A stretch of 64,000 nt of DNA from Pseudomonas allokribbensis (GTDB taxonomy: Bacteria > Pseudomonadota > Gammaproteobacteria > Pseudomonadales > Pseudomonadaceae), in contig NZ_CP062252.1 in NCBI RefSeq assembly GCF_014863605.1, positions 434,001 to 498,000 on the forward strand, in the 5' to 3' direction. The notes under the pieces are model-generated. The model ran no database searches, was not told the origin of the DNA, and saw only the letters and a list, made by a program, of their open reading frames with translations. The position numbers and the translations under genes are program-made. Shown one piece after another: positions 38,193-49,900 of this stretch; within the stretch, counting starts at the first letter, position 1; each line of letters opens with the position of its first letter.

Positions 38193-38975
38193 ATGAAAAA
38201 GGCGTCCCTTGCGGGCGCCTTTTTTGTGTCCGCGATTTGGCTGTCCGGCGCCCAGGCCTTCTGCCCGGCTCCCGCCGGCCTGACCAGCGTCTCCGTGCAG
38301 CGCGTGGTCGACGGCGACACCTTGCGCCTGAACGACGGGCGCAGCGTGCGGATGATCGGGCTCAACACCCCTGAGCTCGGCAAGCAGGGTCGCAGCGACG
38401 AACCATTCGCGGTAGCGGCGCGCAAGCGTCTCGAAGCATTGGTCGCAGAGAGCGACAGTCGGGTCGGCCTGCTGCTCGGCGCCGAGTCCAAAGATCATTA
38501 CGGCCGGACCCTGGCCCATGTTTTCAGCGCCAAGGGTGACAATCTCGAAGCGCAAATGCTCGCCGATGGCCTCGGTTTCCAGGTCGCGGTGGCGCCGAAT
38601 GTCGATCTTGTTGATTGCCAGCAGGCTGCCGAACGCCGTGCACGGCAGGCCGGTCTTGGCCTGTGGAAGCGCTCACCTGTACTGAAAGCGGAGCAGATCG
38701 AGCGATCGGGTTTCGCCGTGGTCGGCGGTCGTGTGAGCAAGGTTCAGCGCAATCGCGGCGGAATCTGGATCGAATTGCAGGACAAGCTTGTACTGCGCGT
38801 TGCACCCAATCTGCTGGATCGTTTCGATGACGCTTCGTTGCTAGCGCTGAAGGGCAGGCAGATCGAGGCCCGGGGCTGGGTGCTCGACCGTTCGCGAAGG
38901 GGTGGATTGAAACCGGGTCAGGCTCGCTGGTTGTTGCCGCTGACCGATCCTTCGATGTTGCAATCGTCTCGCTGA
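38193..38975 (+). CDS. Exported thermonuclease-family (SNase-like) nuclease
   Basis: This 260-residue protein has a signal peptide (MKKASLAGAFFVSAIWLSGAQA) followed by a staphylococcal-nuclease-type OB domain. The catalytic pattern is visible: VVDGDTLRL (metal Asp), VRMIGLNTPE (Arg and Asp/Glu site) and DHYGRTLAHVF (second Arg). The C-terminal 100 residues (IERSGFAVVGGRVSKVQRNRGG onward) form a second OB-like domain. It may degrade nucleic acid in the periplasm or outside the cell. The first 11 codons coincide with a strong terminator hairpin, and its own ribosome site is weak. Confidence 0.88.
   Translation: MKKASLAGAFFVSAIWLSGAQAFCPAPAGLTSVSVQRVVDGDTLRLNDGRSVRMIGLNTPELGKQGRSDEPFAVAARKRLEALVAESDSRVGLLLGAESKDHYGRTLAHVFSAKGDNLEAQMLADGLGFQVAVAPNVDLVDCQQAAERRARQAGLGLWKRSPVLKAEQIERSGFAVVGGRVSKVQRNRGGIWIELQDKLVLRVAPNLLDRFDDASLLALKGRQIEARGWVLDRSRRGGLKPGQARWLLPLTDPSMLQSSR
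38196..38226 (+). terminator. rpmE terminator inside the start of the nuclease gene
   Basis: GGCGTCC (38201-38207) pairs with GGGCGCC (38213-38219), with one G-U pair, and is flanked by AAAAA and TTTTTT. The structure begins three bases into the nuclease ORF, so coding DNA and terminator overlap completely. Confidence 0.8.
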
Positions 38976-39158
38976 AGAAAAATTGTAGACATTTTTTCTG
39001 TCGATTGTGAACAGTCAAGCCCTTGTGCGCCGTGGCTCTTGGCCCAAAGTCGTAGGGCAGGGCGCTTGACAGGGGTGACCGGGCAGTCTTGTGGGGACTT
39101 TGCGAGGCGCGTATCCTCGCTGACCAGTCTGTCCAACAGTAAAAAGCGGAATGCCAAA

Positions 39159-40427
39159 ATGTCTGATCTGAAAACTGCCGCTCTCGAATATCACGCCCAT
39201 CCTCGTCCAGGAAAGCTGAGTGTCGAGCTCACCAAGGCCACTGCTACCGCCCGCGACCTGTCGCTGGCCTACAGCCCCGGCGTAGCTGAACCAGTGCGCG
39301 AGATCGCTCGCGATCCTGAACTGGCCTACAAGTACACCGGCAAGGGCAACCTGGTTGCAGTCATTTCCGATGGCACCGCGATTCTGGGCCTGGGTAACCT
39401 CGGCCCACTGGCTTCCAAGCCAGTGATGGAAGGTAAAGGCGTGCTGTTCAAGCGCTTCGCCGGCATCGACGTGTTCGACATCGAAGTCGATTCCGAAAGC
39501 CCGCAAGCCTTCATCGACACCGTAAAACGCATTTCCATCACCTTCGGTGGCATCAACCTGGAAGACATCAAGGCGCCTGAGTGCTTTGAGATCGAACGCG
39601 CTCTGATCGAGCAGTGCGACATTCCGGTGTTCCACGATGACCAGCACGGCACCGCGATCGTGACCGCTGCGGGCATGATCAACGCCCTGGAAATCGCTGG
39701 CAAAACCCTCGGCGAAGCCAAGATCGTCTGCCTGGGCGCCGGCGCTGCCGCTATCTCCTGCATGAAATTGCTGGTGAGCATGGGCGCCAAGGTCGAGAAC
39801 ATCTTCATGATCGACCGTACCGGCGTGATCCACGCTGGCCGTGACGACCTGAACCAGTACAAGGCTGTGTTTGCTCACGCTACCGAGAAACGCACGCTGG
39901 ACGACGCCATCGAAGGCGCTGACGTATTCGTCGGCCTGTCGGGCCCGAACCTGCTGAGCGCCGAGCAACTCAAGCGCATGGCGGCCAACCCGATCGTCTT
40001 CGCGTGCTCCAACCCGGATCCGGAAATCTCCCCGGAACTGGCCCACGCCACCCGTAACGACGTGATCATGGCCACCGGCCGTTCGGACTACCCGAACCAG
40101 GTCAACAACGTGCTGGGCTTCCCGTTCATCTTCCGTGGTGCCCTGGACGTTCGCGCCAAGCGCATCAACGAAGAAATGAAAGTGGCTGCTGCCAACGCCC
40201 TGCGTGAACTGGCCAAACTGCCGGTTCCACAGGAAGTGTGCGACGCCTACGGCGGCATCAAGCTGGAATTCGGTCGTGAGTACATCATTCCGAAGCCAAT
40301 GGACAAGCGCCTGATCACCCTGATCTCCGACGCCGTGGCCAAGGCCGCGATCGAGACCGGTGTGGCCACCCTGCCGTATCCGAAGCACTACCCGCTGAAA
40401 AGCGTGGATGACGTGTTCAACGGCTAA
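39159..40427 (+). CDS. maeB: NADP-dependent malic enzyme
   Basis: This enzyme decarboxylates malate to pyruvate with NADP reduction, supplying NADPH and pyruvate during growth on organic acids. The 422-residue length is that of the short bacterial form without the phosphotransacetylase domain. It has [12 protein letters not shown], the metal site [13 protein letters not shown] and the nucleotide fold [19 protein letters not shown] chose the ATG at 39159, which has only a weak AAGCGGA site. An upstream frame to 39039 has no conserved sequence. A terminator follows. Confidence 0.96.
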   Translation: MSDLKTAALEYHAHPRPGKLSVELTKATATARDLSLAYSPGVAEPVREIARDPELAYKYTGKGNLVAVISDGTAILGLGNLGPLASKPVMEGKGVLFKRFAGIDVFDIEVDSESPQAFIDTVKRISITFGGINLEDIKAPECFEIERALIEQCDIPVFHDDQHGTAIVTAAGMINALEIAGKTLGEAKIVCLGAGAAAISCMKLLVSMGAKVENIFMIDRTGVIHAGRDDLNQYKAVFAHATEKRTLDDAIEGADVFVGLSGPNLLSAEQLKRMAANPIVFACSNPDPEISPELAHATRNDVIMATGRSDYPNQVNNVLGFPFIFRGALDVRAKRINEEMKVAAANALRELAKLPVPQEVCDAYGGIKLEFGREYIIPKPMDKRLITLISDAVAKAAIETGVATLPYPKHYPLKSVDDVFNG

Positions 40428-40447
40428 GCCGTTGTAGCGCTTCAACC

Positions 40448-40481
40448 GAAAGCCCCGGCTCGTGAGAGTCGGGGCTTTTTT
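40448..40481 (+). terminator. Intrinsic terminator of maeB
   Basis: AAGCCCCG (40450-40457) pairs with CGGGGCTT (40470-40477), followed by a run of T. It lies 20 bp after the maeB stop codon. Confidence 0.92.
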
Positions 40482-40540
40482 GTGCCTGAGGGTTTTGTGT
40501 CGGGTGTGGCCGGTTCATCCAGCACCAATCCTGAAGGCAA

Positions 40541-40579
40541 TAAAAAGCCCCGCACTTCTCACGAAGGCGGGGCTTTTTG
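40541..40579. terminator. Terminator of ponA (also readable on the plus strand)
   Basis: GCCCCGC (40547-40553) pairs with GCGGGGC (40567-40573), with AAAAA on the left and TTTTT on the right. On the minus strand it lies 20 bp beyond the ponA stop. With the maeB terminator it forms a double barrier between convergent genes. Confidence 0.9.
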
Positions 40580-40596
40580 GCGGATCAGGATCGGGA

Positions 40597-43044
40597 TCAG
40601 AACAAGTCTATCGGCGCCTGTTCATCCGCTGGCAACGGACTGCCCGGTGCTGTGCCGTTACCGATCTCGTTGACCGACGGCGGCGTGTCTTCGGCCTTGA
40701 ACAGCTCGAAGTAGGCGCCCGGTGTGCTCGGTGTGGCCGCGCGGCCGCTGACCGGATCCACCCGCAGGCTCAGGATGCCTTCCGGCTCTGGCTGGACATG
40801 CGGCGGCTTGTCCTTGAGCGCGGCGCTCATGTAGTTCATCCAGATCGGCAGCGCCACGGTGCCGCCGAACTCCCGGCGACCAAGGCTTTCCGGCTGGTCG
40901 AAACCGGTCCAGACCGTGGTCACGTAATCGGCGTTGTAACCGGAGAACCACGCATCCTTGGATTCGTTGGTAGTACCGGTTTTACCCGCGATGTCGCTGC
41001 GGCCCATGGCCAGTGCACGGCGACCGGTGCCGAGCTTGATCACGTCCTGCAGCATGCTGTTGAGGATGTAGGTGGTGCGGCCATCGACGATGCGCTCGGC
41101 GACTGCCGGCACTTGCGGCATTGCGGCACTGCCCGGCGCTTCACCCGGAATCGGCGCTGCGTTGACGGTGATCGATTGGGTCGCCGGTGCCGCGATGCCG
41201 TCGGTGGCTGCGCCGCCCTGCGGTACGGTCGGCGGGTTGGCGACAAACAGCGTGTCGCCATTGCGGCTTTCGATCTTGTCGATGATGTACGGGGTGATCT
41301 TGAAACCGCCGTTGGCGAAGGTGCTCCAGCCGGTGGCGATTTCCATTGGCGTCAGGGTCGCGGTGCCCAGCGCCAGGGACAGGTTAGGCGGCAGGTCCTG
41401 TTTGTTGAAGCCGAAGCGGGTGATGTAGTCGATGGTCTTGCCTACGCCCATCGCCTGCAGCAAGCGGATCGAAACCAGGTTACGCGACTTGTACAGCGCC
41501 TCACGCAGACGGATCGGGCCGAGGAAGGTGTTGGTGTCGTTCTTCGGACGCCAGACCTTGTCCAGGTACTCGTCGACGAACACGATCGGTGCGTCGTTGA
41601 CCAGGCTGGCGGCGGTGTAGCCGTTATCCAGCGCGGCGCTGTAGACGAACGGCTTGAAGCTCGAGCCCGGCTGACGCTTGGCCTGCATTGCGCGGTTGTA
41701 GTTGCTCTGCTCGAAGGCGAAACCGCCGACCAGCGAACGGATCGCGCCGTTTTGCGGATCCAGCGACACCAGCGCGCCCTGAGCCTGTGGAATCTGGCTG
41801 AACTTCAGCGAATTGTTCGGCTGGCGCTGCACGCGCACCAGATCGCCGACCTGCGCGACATCCGATGGCTGGCGCGGCGCGGCGCCCATGCTGTTGGTAT
41901 TGAGGAACGGACGGGCCCATTTCATGGTGTCCCACGCCACGTGCTCTTCACCGGTGCGGGTCAGCACTTGCAGACCGTTCTTGTCGACCTGGGTGACGAT
42001 GGCCGGCTCGAGGCTGCTGATGGTGCGCTGCTTGGTCAGCTCGGTGGCCCAGGCTTCATGGGTCTTGCCCGGCAGACGCGATTCAGGGCCACGGTAGCCG
42101 TGACGCTGGTCGTAGGTCATCAGGCCTTCGTGCAGCGCGGTGTTGGCCATTTCCTGCAGGTTGCTCGGCACCGTGGTGGTGACGCGGAAACCTTCGGTAT
42201 AGGCGTCGCTCCCGTAGCGGCCGACCATTTCGGCGCGGGCCATCTCGGCGATGTACGGCGCGTTCACTTCCGGGGTTGGCACGTGATAGCTGGCGTTCAA
42301 CGGCTCGTTGATGGCGGCGGTGTAGTCGGCCTCGGTGATCTTGCCGAGCTTGTACATGCGCCCGAGGATCCAGTCACGACGCTCCTTGCTGCGCGCCGGG
42401 TTGGCCAGCGGGTTGAAGCGCGACGGGGCTTTCGGCAGGCCGGCGATCATCGCCATCTGCGCCAGGCTGACCTCGCGGATCGACTTGCCGTAATACACCT
42501 GCGCCGCCGCCTCGATGCCGTAGGCGCGGTTGCCCAGATAAATCTTGTTCACGTACAGCTCGAGGATCTCGTCCTTGGTCAGCTGCCGTTCGATCTGCAG
42601 GGCCAGGAGGATTTCCGTGGTCTTGCGCGAGAAGCTGCGTTCGCTGGTCAGGAAGAAGTTCTTCGCCACCTGCATGGTGATGGTGCTGCCGCCGGACTGG
42701 ATGTGCCCGCTCTTGACCAGTTGGGTCGCGGCACGCATCAGGCTGCTCGGATCGACGCCATAGTGGTTGGCGAAGTTGTCGTCTTCAGCACTTAGTAACG
42801 CATTGATGAAATTGGGGGGAATGTCGGCGAAACGGATCGGCGTGCGGCGCATTTCGCCAAATTCTGCGATCAACTTGTTGTCGCTGCTGTACACCCGGAG
42901 CGGAATCTGCAACTGAATGCTTCTCAGCGCCTCCACAGATGGCAAACCCGGACTAAGGTAAAGAAACGCGCCGCTGAGACCTAAAAGCAGTCCGCAGAAA
43001 ACGGCGACGATGGACCAACCGAAGAATTTCAGCAGACGAATCAA
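40597..43044 (-). CDS. ponA: Penicillin-binding protein 1A (bifunctional)
   Basis: PBP1A polymerises and cross-links peptidoglycan. From the TTG at 43044 (MIRLLKFFGWSIVAVF) it has 815 residues. It has an N-terminal membrane anchor, then the family-51 glycosyltransferase with the catalytic-Glu motif EDDNFANHYG and GGSTITMQVAKN. The transpeptidase has the SxxK nucleophile in RQPGSSFKPF, SRN, and KTGTT. The ORF can extend upstream to an ATG at 43101, but that sequence is not membrane-anchor-like. It diverges from pilM; in Pseudomonas this pairing of ponA and pilMNOPQ is conserved. Confidence 0.96.
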   Translation of the reverse strand: MIRLLKFFGWSIVAVFCGLLLGLSGAFLYLSPGLPSVEALRSIQLQIPLRVYSSDNKLIAEFGEMRRTPIRFADIPPNFINALLSAEDDNFANHYGVDPSSLMRAATQLVKSGHIQSGGSTITMQVAKNFFLTSERSFSRKTTEILLALQIERQLTKDEILELYVNKIYLGNRAYGIEAAAQVYYGKSIREVSLAQMAMIAGLPKAPSRFNPLANPARSKERRDWILGRMYKLGKITEADYTAAINEPLNASYHVPTPEVNAPYIAEMARAEMVGRYGSDAYTEGFRVTTTVPSNLQEMANTALHEGLMTYDQRHGYRGPESRLPGKTHEAWATELTKQRTISSLEPAIVTQVDKNGLQVLTRTGEEHVAWDTMKWARPFLNTNSMGAAPRQPSDVAQVGDLVRVQRQPNNSLKFSQIPQAQGALVSLDPQNGAIRSLVGGFAFEQSNYNRAMQAKRQPGSSFKPFVYSAALDNGYTAASLVNDAPIVFVDEYLDKVWRPKNDTNTFLGPIRLREALYKSRNLVSIRLLQAMGVGKTIDYITRFGFNKQDLPPNLSLALGTATLTPMEIATGWSTFANGGFKITPYIIDKIESRNGDTLFVANPPTVPQGGAATDGIAAPATQSITVNAAPIPGEAPGSAAMPQVPAVAERIVDGRTTYILNSMLQDVIKLGTGRRALAMGRSDIAGKTGTTNESKDAWFSGYNADYVTTVWTGFDQPESLGRREFGGTVALPIWMNYMSAALKDKPPHVQPEPEGILSLRVDPVSGRAATPSTPGAYFELFKAEDTPPSVNEIGNGTAPGSPLPADEQAPIDLF

Positions 43045-43233
43045 GGCTTTTGGACATCCAGGGCAAAGAATGAATTGGGCGACAGGGTTCCGGAAACACA
43101 CAGAACGGCCCGCGCCGGCAGTAAAAAGCGGAAAAAATCGCTGGGCATTATAAGCACTTTTCCGCTGGGGGCGTCATTTGCGCTTCTGTCAAGACGGGGC
43201 GAGGGAACGCAATGCGCATTACAGAGTCCGTAA

Positions 43234-44324
<1,091 letters not shown>

Positions 44325-44325
<1 letters not shown>

Positions 44326-44891
44326 TGGCGCGGATCAACCTTTTACCCTGGCGTGAGGAGCGCCGCGAAGAACGACGCAAACGCTTCCTGCTGGCCCTGA
44401 CGGGCGTGGTGGTCGGTTCGGTCGGCGCGGTCTTCATTGCTGCGCAGATCTTCAGCACCGCCATTGAGCGGCAGCAGACGCGCAACGATTACATCGGCAA
44501 ACAGATCGCCGTGGTCGATGAGCGGATCAAGCAGATCAGCGAGCTCAAGGCACGTCGCCAGCAATTGGTGGAGCGGATGCGCATCATCCAGGACCTGCAG
44601 GCCAACCGGCAGGTCAGCGGGCGGATTTTCGATCAATTGGCGCGCACCCTGCCTGACGGGGTGTATTTCACCAGCGTGAAAATGGTCGGCAAAACCCTGT
44701 CGATCAGCGGTGCGGCGGAGTCGAACAATCGGGTGTCCGACCTGATGCGCAATCTCGATGCATCCGACTGGTTCGATGCGCCGAGCCTGAACGAGGTCAA
44801 GGCGACCACGGCCGGGCAACTGGATCAGGCCAACGTCTTTCAACTGACCGTCCGTCAAACCCGGCCCAAGAACCTGGAGGACGATCAATGA
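44325..44891 (+). CDS. pilN: Type IV pilus assembly protein PilN
   Basis: PilN is a bitopic inner-membrane protein of the pilus alignment complex. The 188-residue protein starts with the conserved PilM-binding peptide INLLPWREE at residues 4-12. One membrane helix follows, near residues 22-45, and then a periplasmic coiled coil and ferredoxin-like domain. It overlaps pilM (TGATG) and pilO (ATGA). Confidence 0.96.
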
Positions 44892-45511
44892 AACCGTCCG
44901 AATGGTTCGCAAGCCTGCGCAATATCGATTTCAACGACCTGGATACCAGCAACATCGGCTCCTGGCCGCAGGCCGTCAAAGGCCTGGCCGGGGCGCTGTT
45001 GATGATCCTGGTCCTGGCGCTGGGCTACAACTTTTTCGTCAGTGACATGGAAAACCAGCTTGAGCTCAAGCGTACGGAGGAAGCCACGCTCAAGGAACAG
45101 TTCACCAGCAAGGCACACCTGGCGGCCAATCTCGAGCTGTACACCCAGCAGATGAAGGAAATGGAGAACTCGTTCGGCGTCCTGCTGCGGCAATTGCCCA
45201 GCGACACCGAAGTGCCGGGGCTGCTGGAAGACATCACGCGCACCGGTCTGGGCAGCGGTCTTGAATTCGAGGAGATCAAGCTGTTGCCGGAGGTGACGCA
45301 GCAGTTCTACATCGAATTGCCGATCCAGATCACCGTCACAGGCGCGTATCACGACCTCGCCACCTTCGTCAGCGGTGTGGCCGGATTGCCACGGATCGTG
45401 ACCCTGCACGACTTCGAGCTGGCGCCGGCCAACCCGGAAGGCGGGACGAAGTTGCGCATGAGCATCCTCGCCAAGACGTACCGCTACAACGACAAGGGGC
45501 TGCAAAAATGA
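44888..45511 (+). CDS. pilO: Type IV pilus assembly protein PilO
   Basis: PilO pairs with PilN in the periplasm and controls pilus dynamics. The 207-residue protein has a cytoplasmic N-terminus, one membrane helix (GLAGALLMILVLALGYNFFV), a coiled coil (ENQLELKRTEEATLKEQF) and a C-terminal ferredoxin-like domain. It overlaps both neighbours by 4 bp. Confidence 0.96.
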   Translation: MKPSEWFASLRNIDFNDLDTSNIGSWPQAVKGLAGALLMILVLALGYNFFVSDMENQLELKRTEEATLKEQFTSKAHLAANLELYTQQMKEMENSFGVLLRQLPSDTEVPGLLEDITRTGLGSGLEFEEIKLLPEVTQQFYIELPIQITVTGAYHDLATFVSGVAGLPRIVTLHDFELAPANPEGGTKLRMSILAKTYRYNDKGLQK

Positions 45512-46032
45512 GCCCGATCCGTTTCCTTCTATTGTCGACCTTGACGCTGGGCTTGAGCGGTTGCGGCGGCAACGACTTCAGCGATCTCGACGCCTACATG
45601 AATGAAGTGCGCCTGCGACCGCCGGGCAAGATCGAGCCGACGCCGACCTTCCGTTCCTACCCGACGTTCACCTACAGCGCCGCCAGCCTGCGCAGCCCGT
45701 TCTCGCGTCAGGTGCGGGTCGATCTGGCCGGGCAGCAGCATGGTTCGCGCAACGTCAAGCCGGACCCGAACCGGGTCAAGCAGTACCTCGAAGGTTTCAA
45801 CATCGAGCAATTCGAGATGGTCGGCACGATTGCCAATGCCTCCGGCTCCTTTGCGCTGCTGCGCGGGGCGGGCGGGGTGCATCGGCTGAAAGTCGGCGAT
45901 TACCTGGGGCGCAACGACGGGCGCATCGTCGCGATCAGCGCCTCCCAGGTCGATGTGGTCGAAATCGTTCCCGATGGCGAAGGGGCCTGGCTGGAGCGGC
46001 CGCGCACCATTCCTTTGAAAGAGCACTCATAG
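45508..46032 (+). CDS. pilP: Type IV pilus lipoprotein PilP
   Basis: PilP is an inner-membrane lipoprotein that links PilN/PilO to the secretin PilQ. The 174-residue product has a lipobox LSGC with the lipidated Cys near residue 19. An unstructured segment follows, and then a beta domain with GTIANASGSFALLRG and HRLKVGDYLGRNDGRI. pilQ starts 13 bp downstream. Confidence 0.96.
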   Translation: MSPIRFLLLSTLTLGLSGCGGNDFSDLDAYMNEVRLRPPGKIEPTPTFRSYPTFTYSAASLRSPFSRQVRVDLAGQQHGSRNVKPDPNRVKQYLEGFNIEQFEMVGTIANASGSFALLRGAGGVHRLKVGDYLGRNDGRIVAISASQVDVVEIVPDGEGAWLERPRTIPLKEHS

Positions 46033-46045
46033 TGGAAGTCGAACA

Positions 46046-48124
46046 ATGAACAGGATTTTCTCCACCCTCGGTTTTTCGCTATGGATAGCGCTGCTGTCGC
46101 CGATGGTTCAAGCGGCCAATCTGAAGACGCTGGACGTTGCGGCGCTGCCGGGCGATCGCGTCGAGTTGAAGCTGTCGTTCGACGGCCCACCGCCACAGCC
46201 CAAGGGCTACACCACCGATTCGCCTGCGCGGATTGCTCTGGATCTGCCGGGAGTGGCCAGCCAGCTCGCGAGCAAGACTCGCGACCTCGGTAGCGGAAAT
46301 GCGCGCACTGCCACAGTGGTCGAGGCCAACGACCGTACCCGGTTGATCATCAACCTGACGCAGTTGGCGCCGTATGACGCCCGGGTCGAGGGGAACACGC
46401 TGTTCGTGGTGGTCGGGCAGGGCAGCAAAGTTACTGCGCCGCGACCTGCTACCAAGGCTCCGCGCGCCACGCCGGTGGCCGCCCCGGCCCGGACGTTTGC
46501 GCCTACCGCCAAGGCCATCCGTGGCGTGGACTTCCAGCGTGGCACGGCGGGTGAGGGCAATGTCGTCATCGACCTGTCCGACCCGACCATTGCGCCGGAC
46601 ATCCAGGAACATGACGGCAAGATCATCCTCAATTTTTCCCGCACCCAATTGCCCGAGCCGTTGCGGGTGCGCCTCGACGTCAAGGATTTCGCCACCCCGG
46701 TGCAGTTCGTCAATGCTGGCGTCAGCGGGGATCGCGCGACCATCACCGTCGAGCCCAGCGGCACCTTCGACTATTCCACTTACCAGACCGACAACAAGCT
46801 GACCGTGAGCATCCGGCCGTTGACCGTCGATGACCTGCAAAAGCGCAACGCCGACCGCAACAGCTACAGCGGCGAAAAGCTTTCGCTGAATTTCCAGGAC
46901 ATCGATGTGCGTTCGGTGCTGCAACTGATCGCCGATTTCACCAACCTCAATCTGGTGGCCAGCGACACGGTGCAGGGCGGGATCACCTTGCGCCTGCAAA
47001 ACGTGCCGTGGGATCAGGCGCTGGATCTGGTGCTCAAGACCAAAGGGCTGGACAAGCGCAAGGTCGGCAACGTGTTGCTGGTGGCGCCGGCGGATGAAAT
47101 CGCTGCCCGCGAACGGCAGGAACTGGAATCGCAGAAACAGATCGCCGAGCTGGCACCGCTGCGCCGCGAGCTGCTGCAAGTGAATTACGCCAAGGCTGCG
47201 GACATCGCCAAGCTGTTCCAGTCGGTCACCAGCGCCGAGGCCAAAGTCGACGAACGGGGTTCGATCACCGTCGATGAGCGCACCAACAACATCATCGCCT
47301 ACCAGACCCAGGATCGCCTCGACGAGCTGCGGCGGATCGTGGCGCAACTGGATATCCCGGTGCGTCAGGTGATGATCGAGGCGCGGATCGTCGAAGCCAA
47401 CGTCGATTACGACAAAAGCCTGGGCGTGCGCTGGGGCGGATCGATCCAGAACAAGGGCAACTGGAATACTTCCGGGGTCAGCAACGGCTCGTCGACCACC
47501 ATCGGTACACCGGGGAGCACCAGCACCAACTCACCGTTCGTCGACATGGGCACGGTCAACAACACGTCCGGGATCGGCATTGCGTTCATCACCGACAACG
47601 TCTTGCTGGACCTTGAGCTGACGGCGATGGAGAAGACCGGCAACGGTGAAATCGTCTCGCAGCCCAAGGTCGTCACCTCCGACAAGGAGACCGCGAAGAT
47701 CCTCAAGGGCACCGAAATTCCGTATCAGGAAGCCAGCTCCAGCGGCGCTACGTCGGTGTCTTTCAAGGAGGCCTCGCTGTCGCTGGAGGTCACGCCGCAG
47801 ATCACTCCGGACAACCGCATCATCATGGAGGTGAAGGTCACCAAGGACGAACCGGACTACCTGAACAAAGTGCAGGATGTACCGCCGATCAAGAAAAACG
47901 AGGTCAATGCCAAGGTGCTGGTGAACGACGGCGAGACCATCGTGATTGGCGGGGTTTTCTCAAATACTCAAAGCAAGGTCGTAGATAAGGTGCCATTTCT
48001 TGGCGATGTGCCGTATCTTGGCCGCCTTTTCCGGCGTGATGTGGTTTCGGAGAAAAAATCCGAGCTGCTGGTATTCCTCACTCCGCGTATCATGAATAAC
48101 CAGGCGATTGCTGTGAGTCGTTGA
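46046..48124 (+). CDS. pilQ: Type IV pilus secretin PilQ
   Basis: PilQ forms the outer-membrane pore through which the pilus passes. The 692-residue protein has a signal peptide (residues 1-23, ending PMVQA). Two N-terminal AMIN domains that bind peptidoglycan follow, then an N0/STN domain ([25 protein letters not shown]) and an N1 domain. The C-terminal secretin domain contains [15 protein letters not shown] and ends in LLVFLTPRI. The Ser/Thr/Gly-rich loop around residues 470-495 is the usual variable insertion. It precedes aroK by 4 bp. Confidence 0.96.
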   Translation: MNRIFSTLGFSLWIALLSPMVQAANLKTLDVAALPGDRVELKLSFDGPPPQPKGYTTDSPARIALDLPGVASQLASKTRDLGSGNARTATVVEANDRTRLIINLTQLAPYDARVEGNTLFVVVGQGSKVTAPRPATKAPRATPVAAPARTFAPTAKAIRGVDFQRGTAGEGNVVIDLSDPTIAPDIQEHDGKIILNFSRTQLPEPLRVRLDVKDFATPVQFVNAGVSGDRATITVEPSGTFDYSTYQTDNKLTVSIRPLTVDDLQKRNADRNSYSGEKLSLNFQDIDVRSVLQLIADFTNLNLVASDTVQGGITLRLQNVPWDQALDLVLKTKGLDKRKVGNVLLVAPADEIAARERQELESQKQIAELAPLRRELLQVNYAKAADIAKLFQSVTSAEAKVDERGSITVDERTNNIIAYQTQDRLDELRRIVAQLDIPVRQVMIEARIVEANVDYDKSLGVRWGGSIQNKGNWNTSGVSNGSSTTIGTPGSTSTNSPFVDMGTVNNTSGIGIAFITDNVLLDLELTAMEKTGNGEIVSQPKVVTSDKETAKILKGTEIPYQEASSSGATSVSFKEASLSLEVTPQITPDNRIIMEVKVTKDEPDYLNKVQDVPPIKKNEVNAKVLVNDGETIVIGGVFSNTQSKVVDKVPFLGDVPYLGRLFRRDVVSEKKSELLVFLTPRIMNNQAIAVSR

Positions 48125-48128
48125 TTCT

Positions 48129-48647
48129 GTGCGAAATTTGATTCTTGTAGGACCGATGGGGGCTGGAAAAAGCACCATCGGCCGATTACTGGCCAAAGAG
48201 CTGCGCCTGCCGTTCAAGGATTCCGACAAGGAAATTGAACTGCGTACGGGCGCCAATATCCCGTGGATCTTCGACAAGGAAGGCGAGCCCGGTTTTCGTG
48301 ATCGTGAGCAGGCGATGATCGCCGAGCTGTGCGCGTTCGACGGCGTGGTGCTGGCGACGGGCGGCGGCGCGGTGATGCGCGATGCCAACCGCAAGGCCCT
48401 GCATGAGGGCGGACGGGTGGTGTATCTGCACGCCTCCGTCGAGCAGCAGGTCGGCCGCACCTCCCGCGACCGCAACCGGCCGCTGCTGCGCACGGCCAAT
48501 CCCGAGAAAACCTTGCGCGACCTGCTGGCGATCCGTGATCCGCTTTATCGGGAAATCGCCGATCTGGTGGTGGAAACCGACGAGCGGCCACCACGCATGG
48601 TCGTGCTCGATATTCTCGACCGCCTGCAGCAGCTTCCGCCCCGTTAA
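48129..48647 (+). CDS. aroK: Shikimate kinase
   Basis: AroK phosphorylates shikimate at the 3-OH in the aromatic amino-acid pathway. The 172-residue protein has Walker [10 protein letters not shown] at residues 8-16, the shikimate-binding DSDKEIE and RDREQ blocks, the GGGAV motif and the lid segment RDRNRPLL. The start is a GTG just after the pilQ stop. aroB follows 142 bp later. Confidence 0.97.
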   Translation: MRNLILVGPMGAGKSTIGRLLAKELRLPFKDSDKEIELRTGANIPWIFDKEGEPGFRDREQAMIAELCAFDGVVLATGGGAVMRDANRKALHEGGRVVYLHASVEQQVGRTSRDRNRPLLRTANPEKTLRDLLAIRDPLYREIADLVVETDERPPRMVVLDILDRLQQLPPR

Positions 48648-48789
48648 AGCGCCGCCCGAAATGCGCTATCCTCGGCGTCCTGTCGAGGGTTGTGGCCGAT
48701 CGCATGCAAGCGGCGTCACATCACTCAAGACCGGGGACATCCGATAATTCAAGGCAGGACGCCTGCTTCCATCTTCACTGTGGGGACAC

Positions 48790-49890
48790 ATGCAGACACT
48801 CAAGGTCGATCTAGGCGAGCGCAGCTACCCGATTCATATTGGCGAAGGACTGTTGGATCAGCCTGAATTGCTGGCTCCGCACATCCACGGGCGGCAAGTG
48901 GCAATCATCTCCAACGAGACTGTTGCGCCGCTCTATCTCGAGCGTCTGACCCGCAGCCTGGCGCAATTCTCGGTGGTTTCCGTGGTGCTGCCGGACGGCG
49001 AAGCCTTCAAGAACTGGGAAACCCTGCAACTGATCTTCGACGGCCTGCTGACTGCTCGGCACGATCGTCGTACCACCGTCATCGCCCTTGGTGGCGGTGT
49101 GATCGGCGACATGGCCGGTTTTGCAGCCGCCTGCTACCAGCGCGGCGTCGATTTCATCCAGATTCCTACCACGCTGCTGTCCCAGGTCGATTCGTCGGTG
49201 GGCGGCAAGACCGGGATCAACCACCCGCTGGGCAAGAACATGGTCGGCGCCTTCTATCAGCCGAACGTGGTGCTGATCGATACGGCGTCCCTGAAAACCC
49301 TGCCAGCGCGCGAGCTGTCGGCAGGTCTGGCGGAAGTCATCAAGTACGGCCTGATCTGCGACGAGCCGTTCCTGACCTGGCTCGAAGACAATGTCGACGC
49401 CCTGCGCGCACTGGATCAGAAAGCCCTGACCTATGCCATCGAGCGCTCCTGCGCGGCCAAGGCGGCGGTGGTCGGCGCCGATGAGAAAGAAACCGGCGTA
49501 CGCGCCACGCTCAACCTCGGCCACACCTTCGGCCACGCCATCGAAACCCACATGGGCTATGGTGTCTGGTTGCACGGTGAAGCGGTCGCTGCTGGCACGG
49601 TAATGGCGATGGAGATGTCCGCGCGCCTCGGCTGGATCAGCGAGCAGGAGCGCGATCGCGGGATTCGTCTGTTCCAGCGTGCCGGCCTGCCGGTGGTGCC
49701 GCCTGAAGAGATGAGCGAAGCCGATTTTCTCGAACACATGGCAATTGACAAAAAAGTGATCGACGGTCGTTTGCGCCTGGTGCTGCTGCGCCGGATGGGC
49801 GAAGCGGTAGTGACCGACGATTATCCGAAAGAGGTTCTACAGGCCACGCTGGGAGCGGATTACCGCGCTCTGGCTCAGCTTAAAGGTTAA
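48790..49890 (+). CDS. aroB: 3-dehydroquinate synthase
   Basis: AroB converts DAHP to 3-dehydroquinate, the second step of the shikimate pathway, using NAD and zinc. The 366-residue protein has [15 protein letters not shown] (NAD loop), the Lys-rich [11 protein letters not shown] segment, and the zinc ligands in the [21 protein letters not shown] and [10 protein letters not shown] blocks. The next gene follows by 10 bp. Confidence 0.97.
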   Translation: MQTLKVDLGERSYPIHIGEGLLDQPELLAPHIHGRQVAIISNETVAPLYLERLTRSLAQFSVVSVVLPDGEAFKNWETLQLIFDGLLTARHDRRTTVIALGGGVIGDMAGFAAACYQRGVDFIQIPTTLLSQVDSSVGGKTGINHPLGKNMVGAFYQPNVVLIDTASLKTLPARELSAGLAEVIKYGLICDEPFLTWLEDNVDALRALDQKALTYAIERSCAAKAAVVGADEKETGVRATLNLGHTFGHAIETHMGYGVWLHGEAVAAGTVMAMEMSARLGWISEQERDRGIRLFQRAGLPVVPPEEMSEADFLEHMAIDKKVIDGRLRLVLLRRMGEAVVTDDYPKEVLQATLGADYRALAQLKG

Positions 49891-49900
49891 TAAGATTCCG

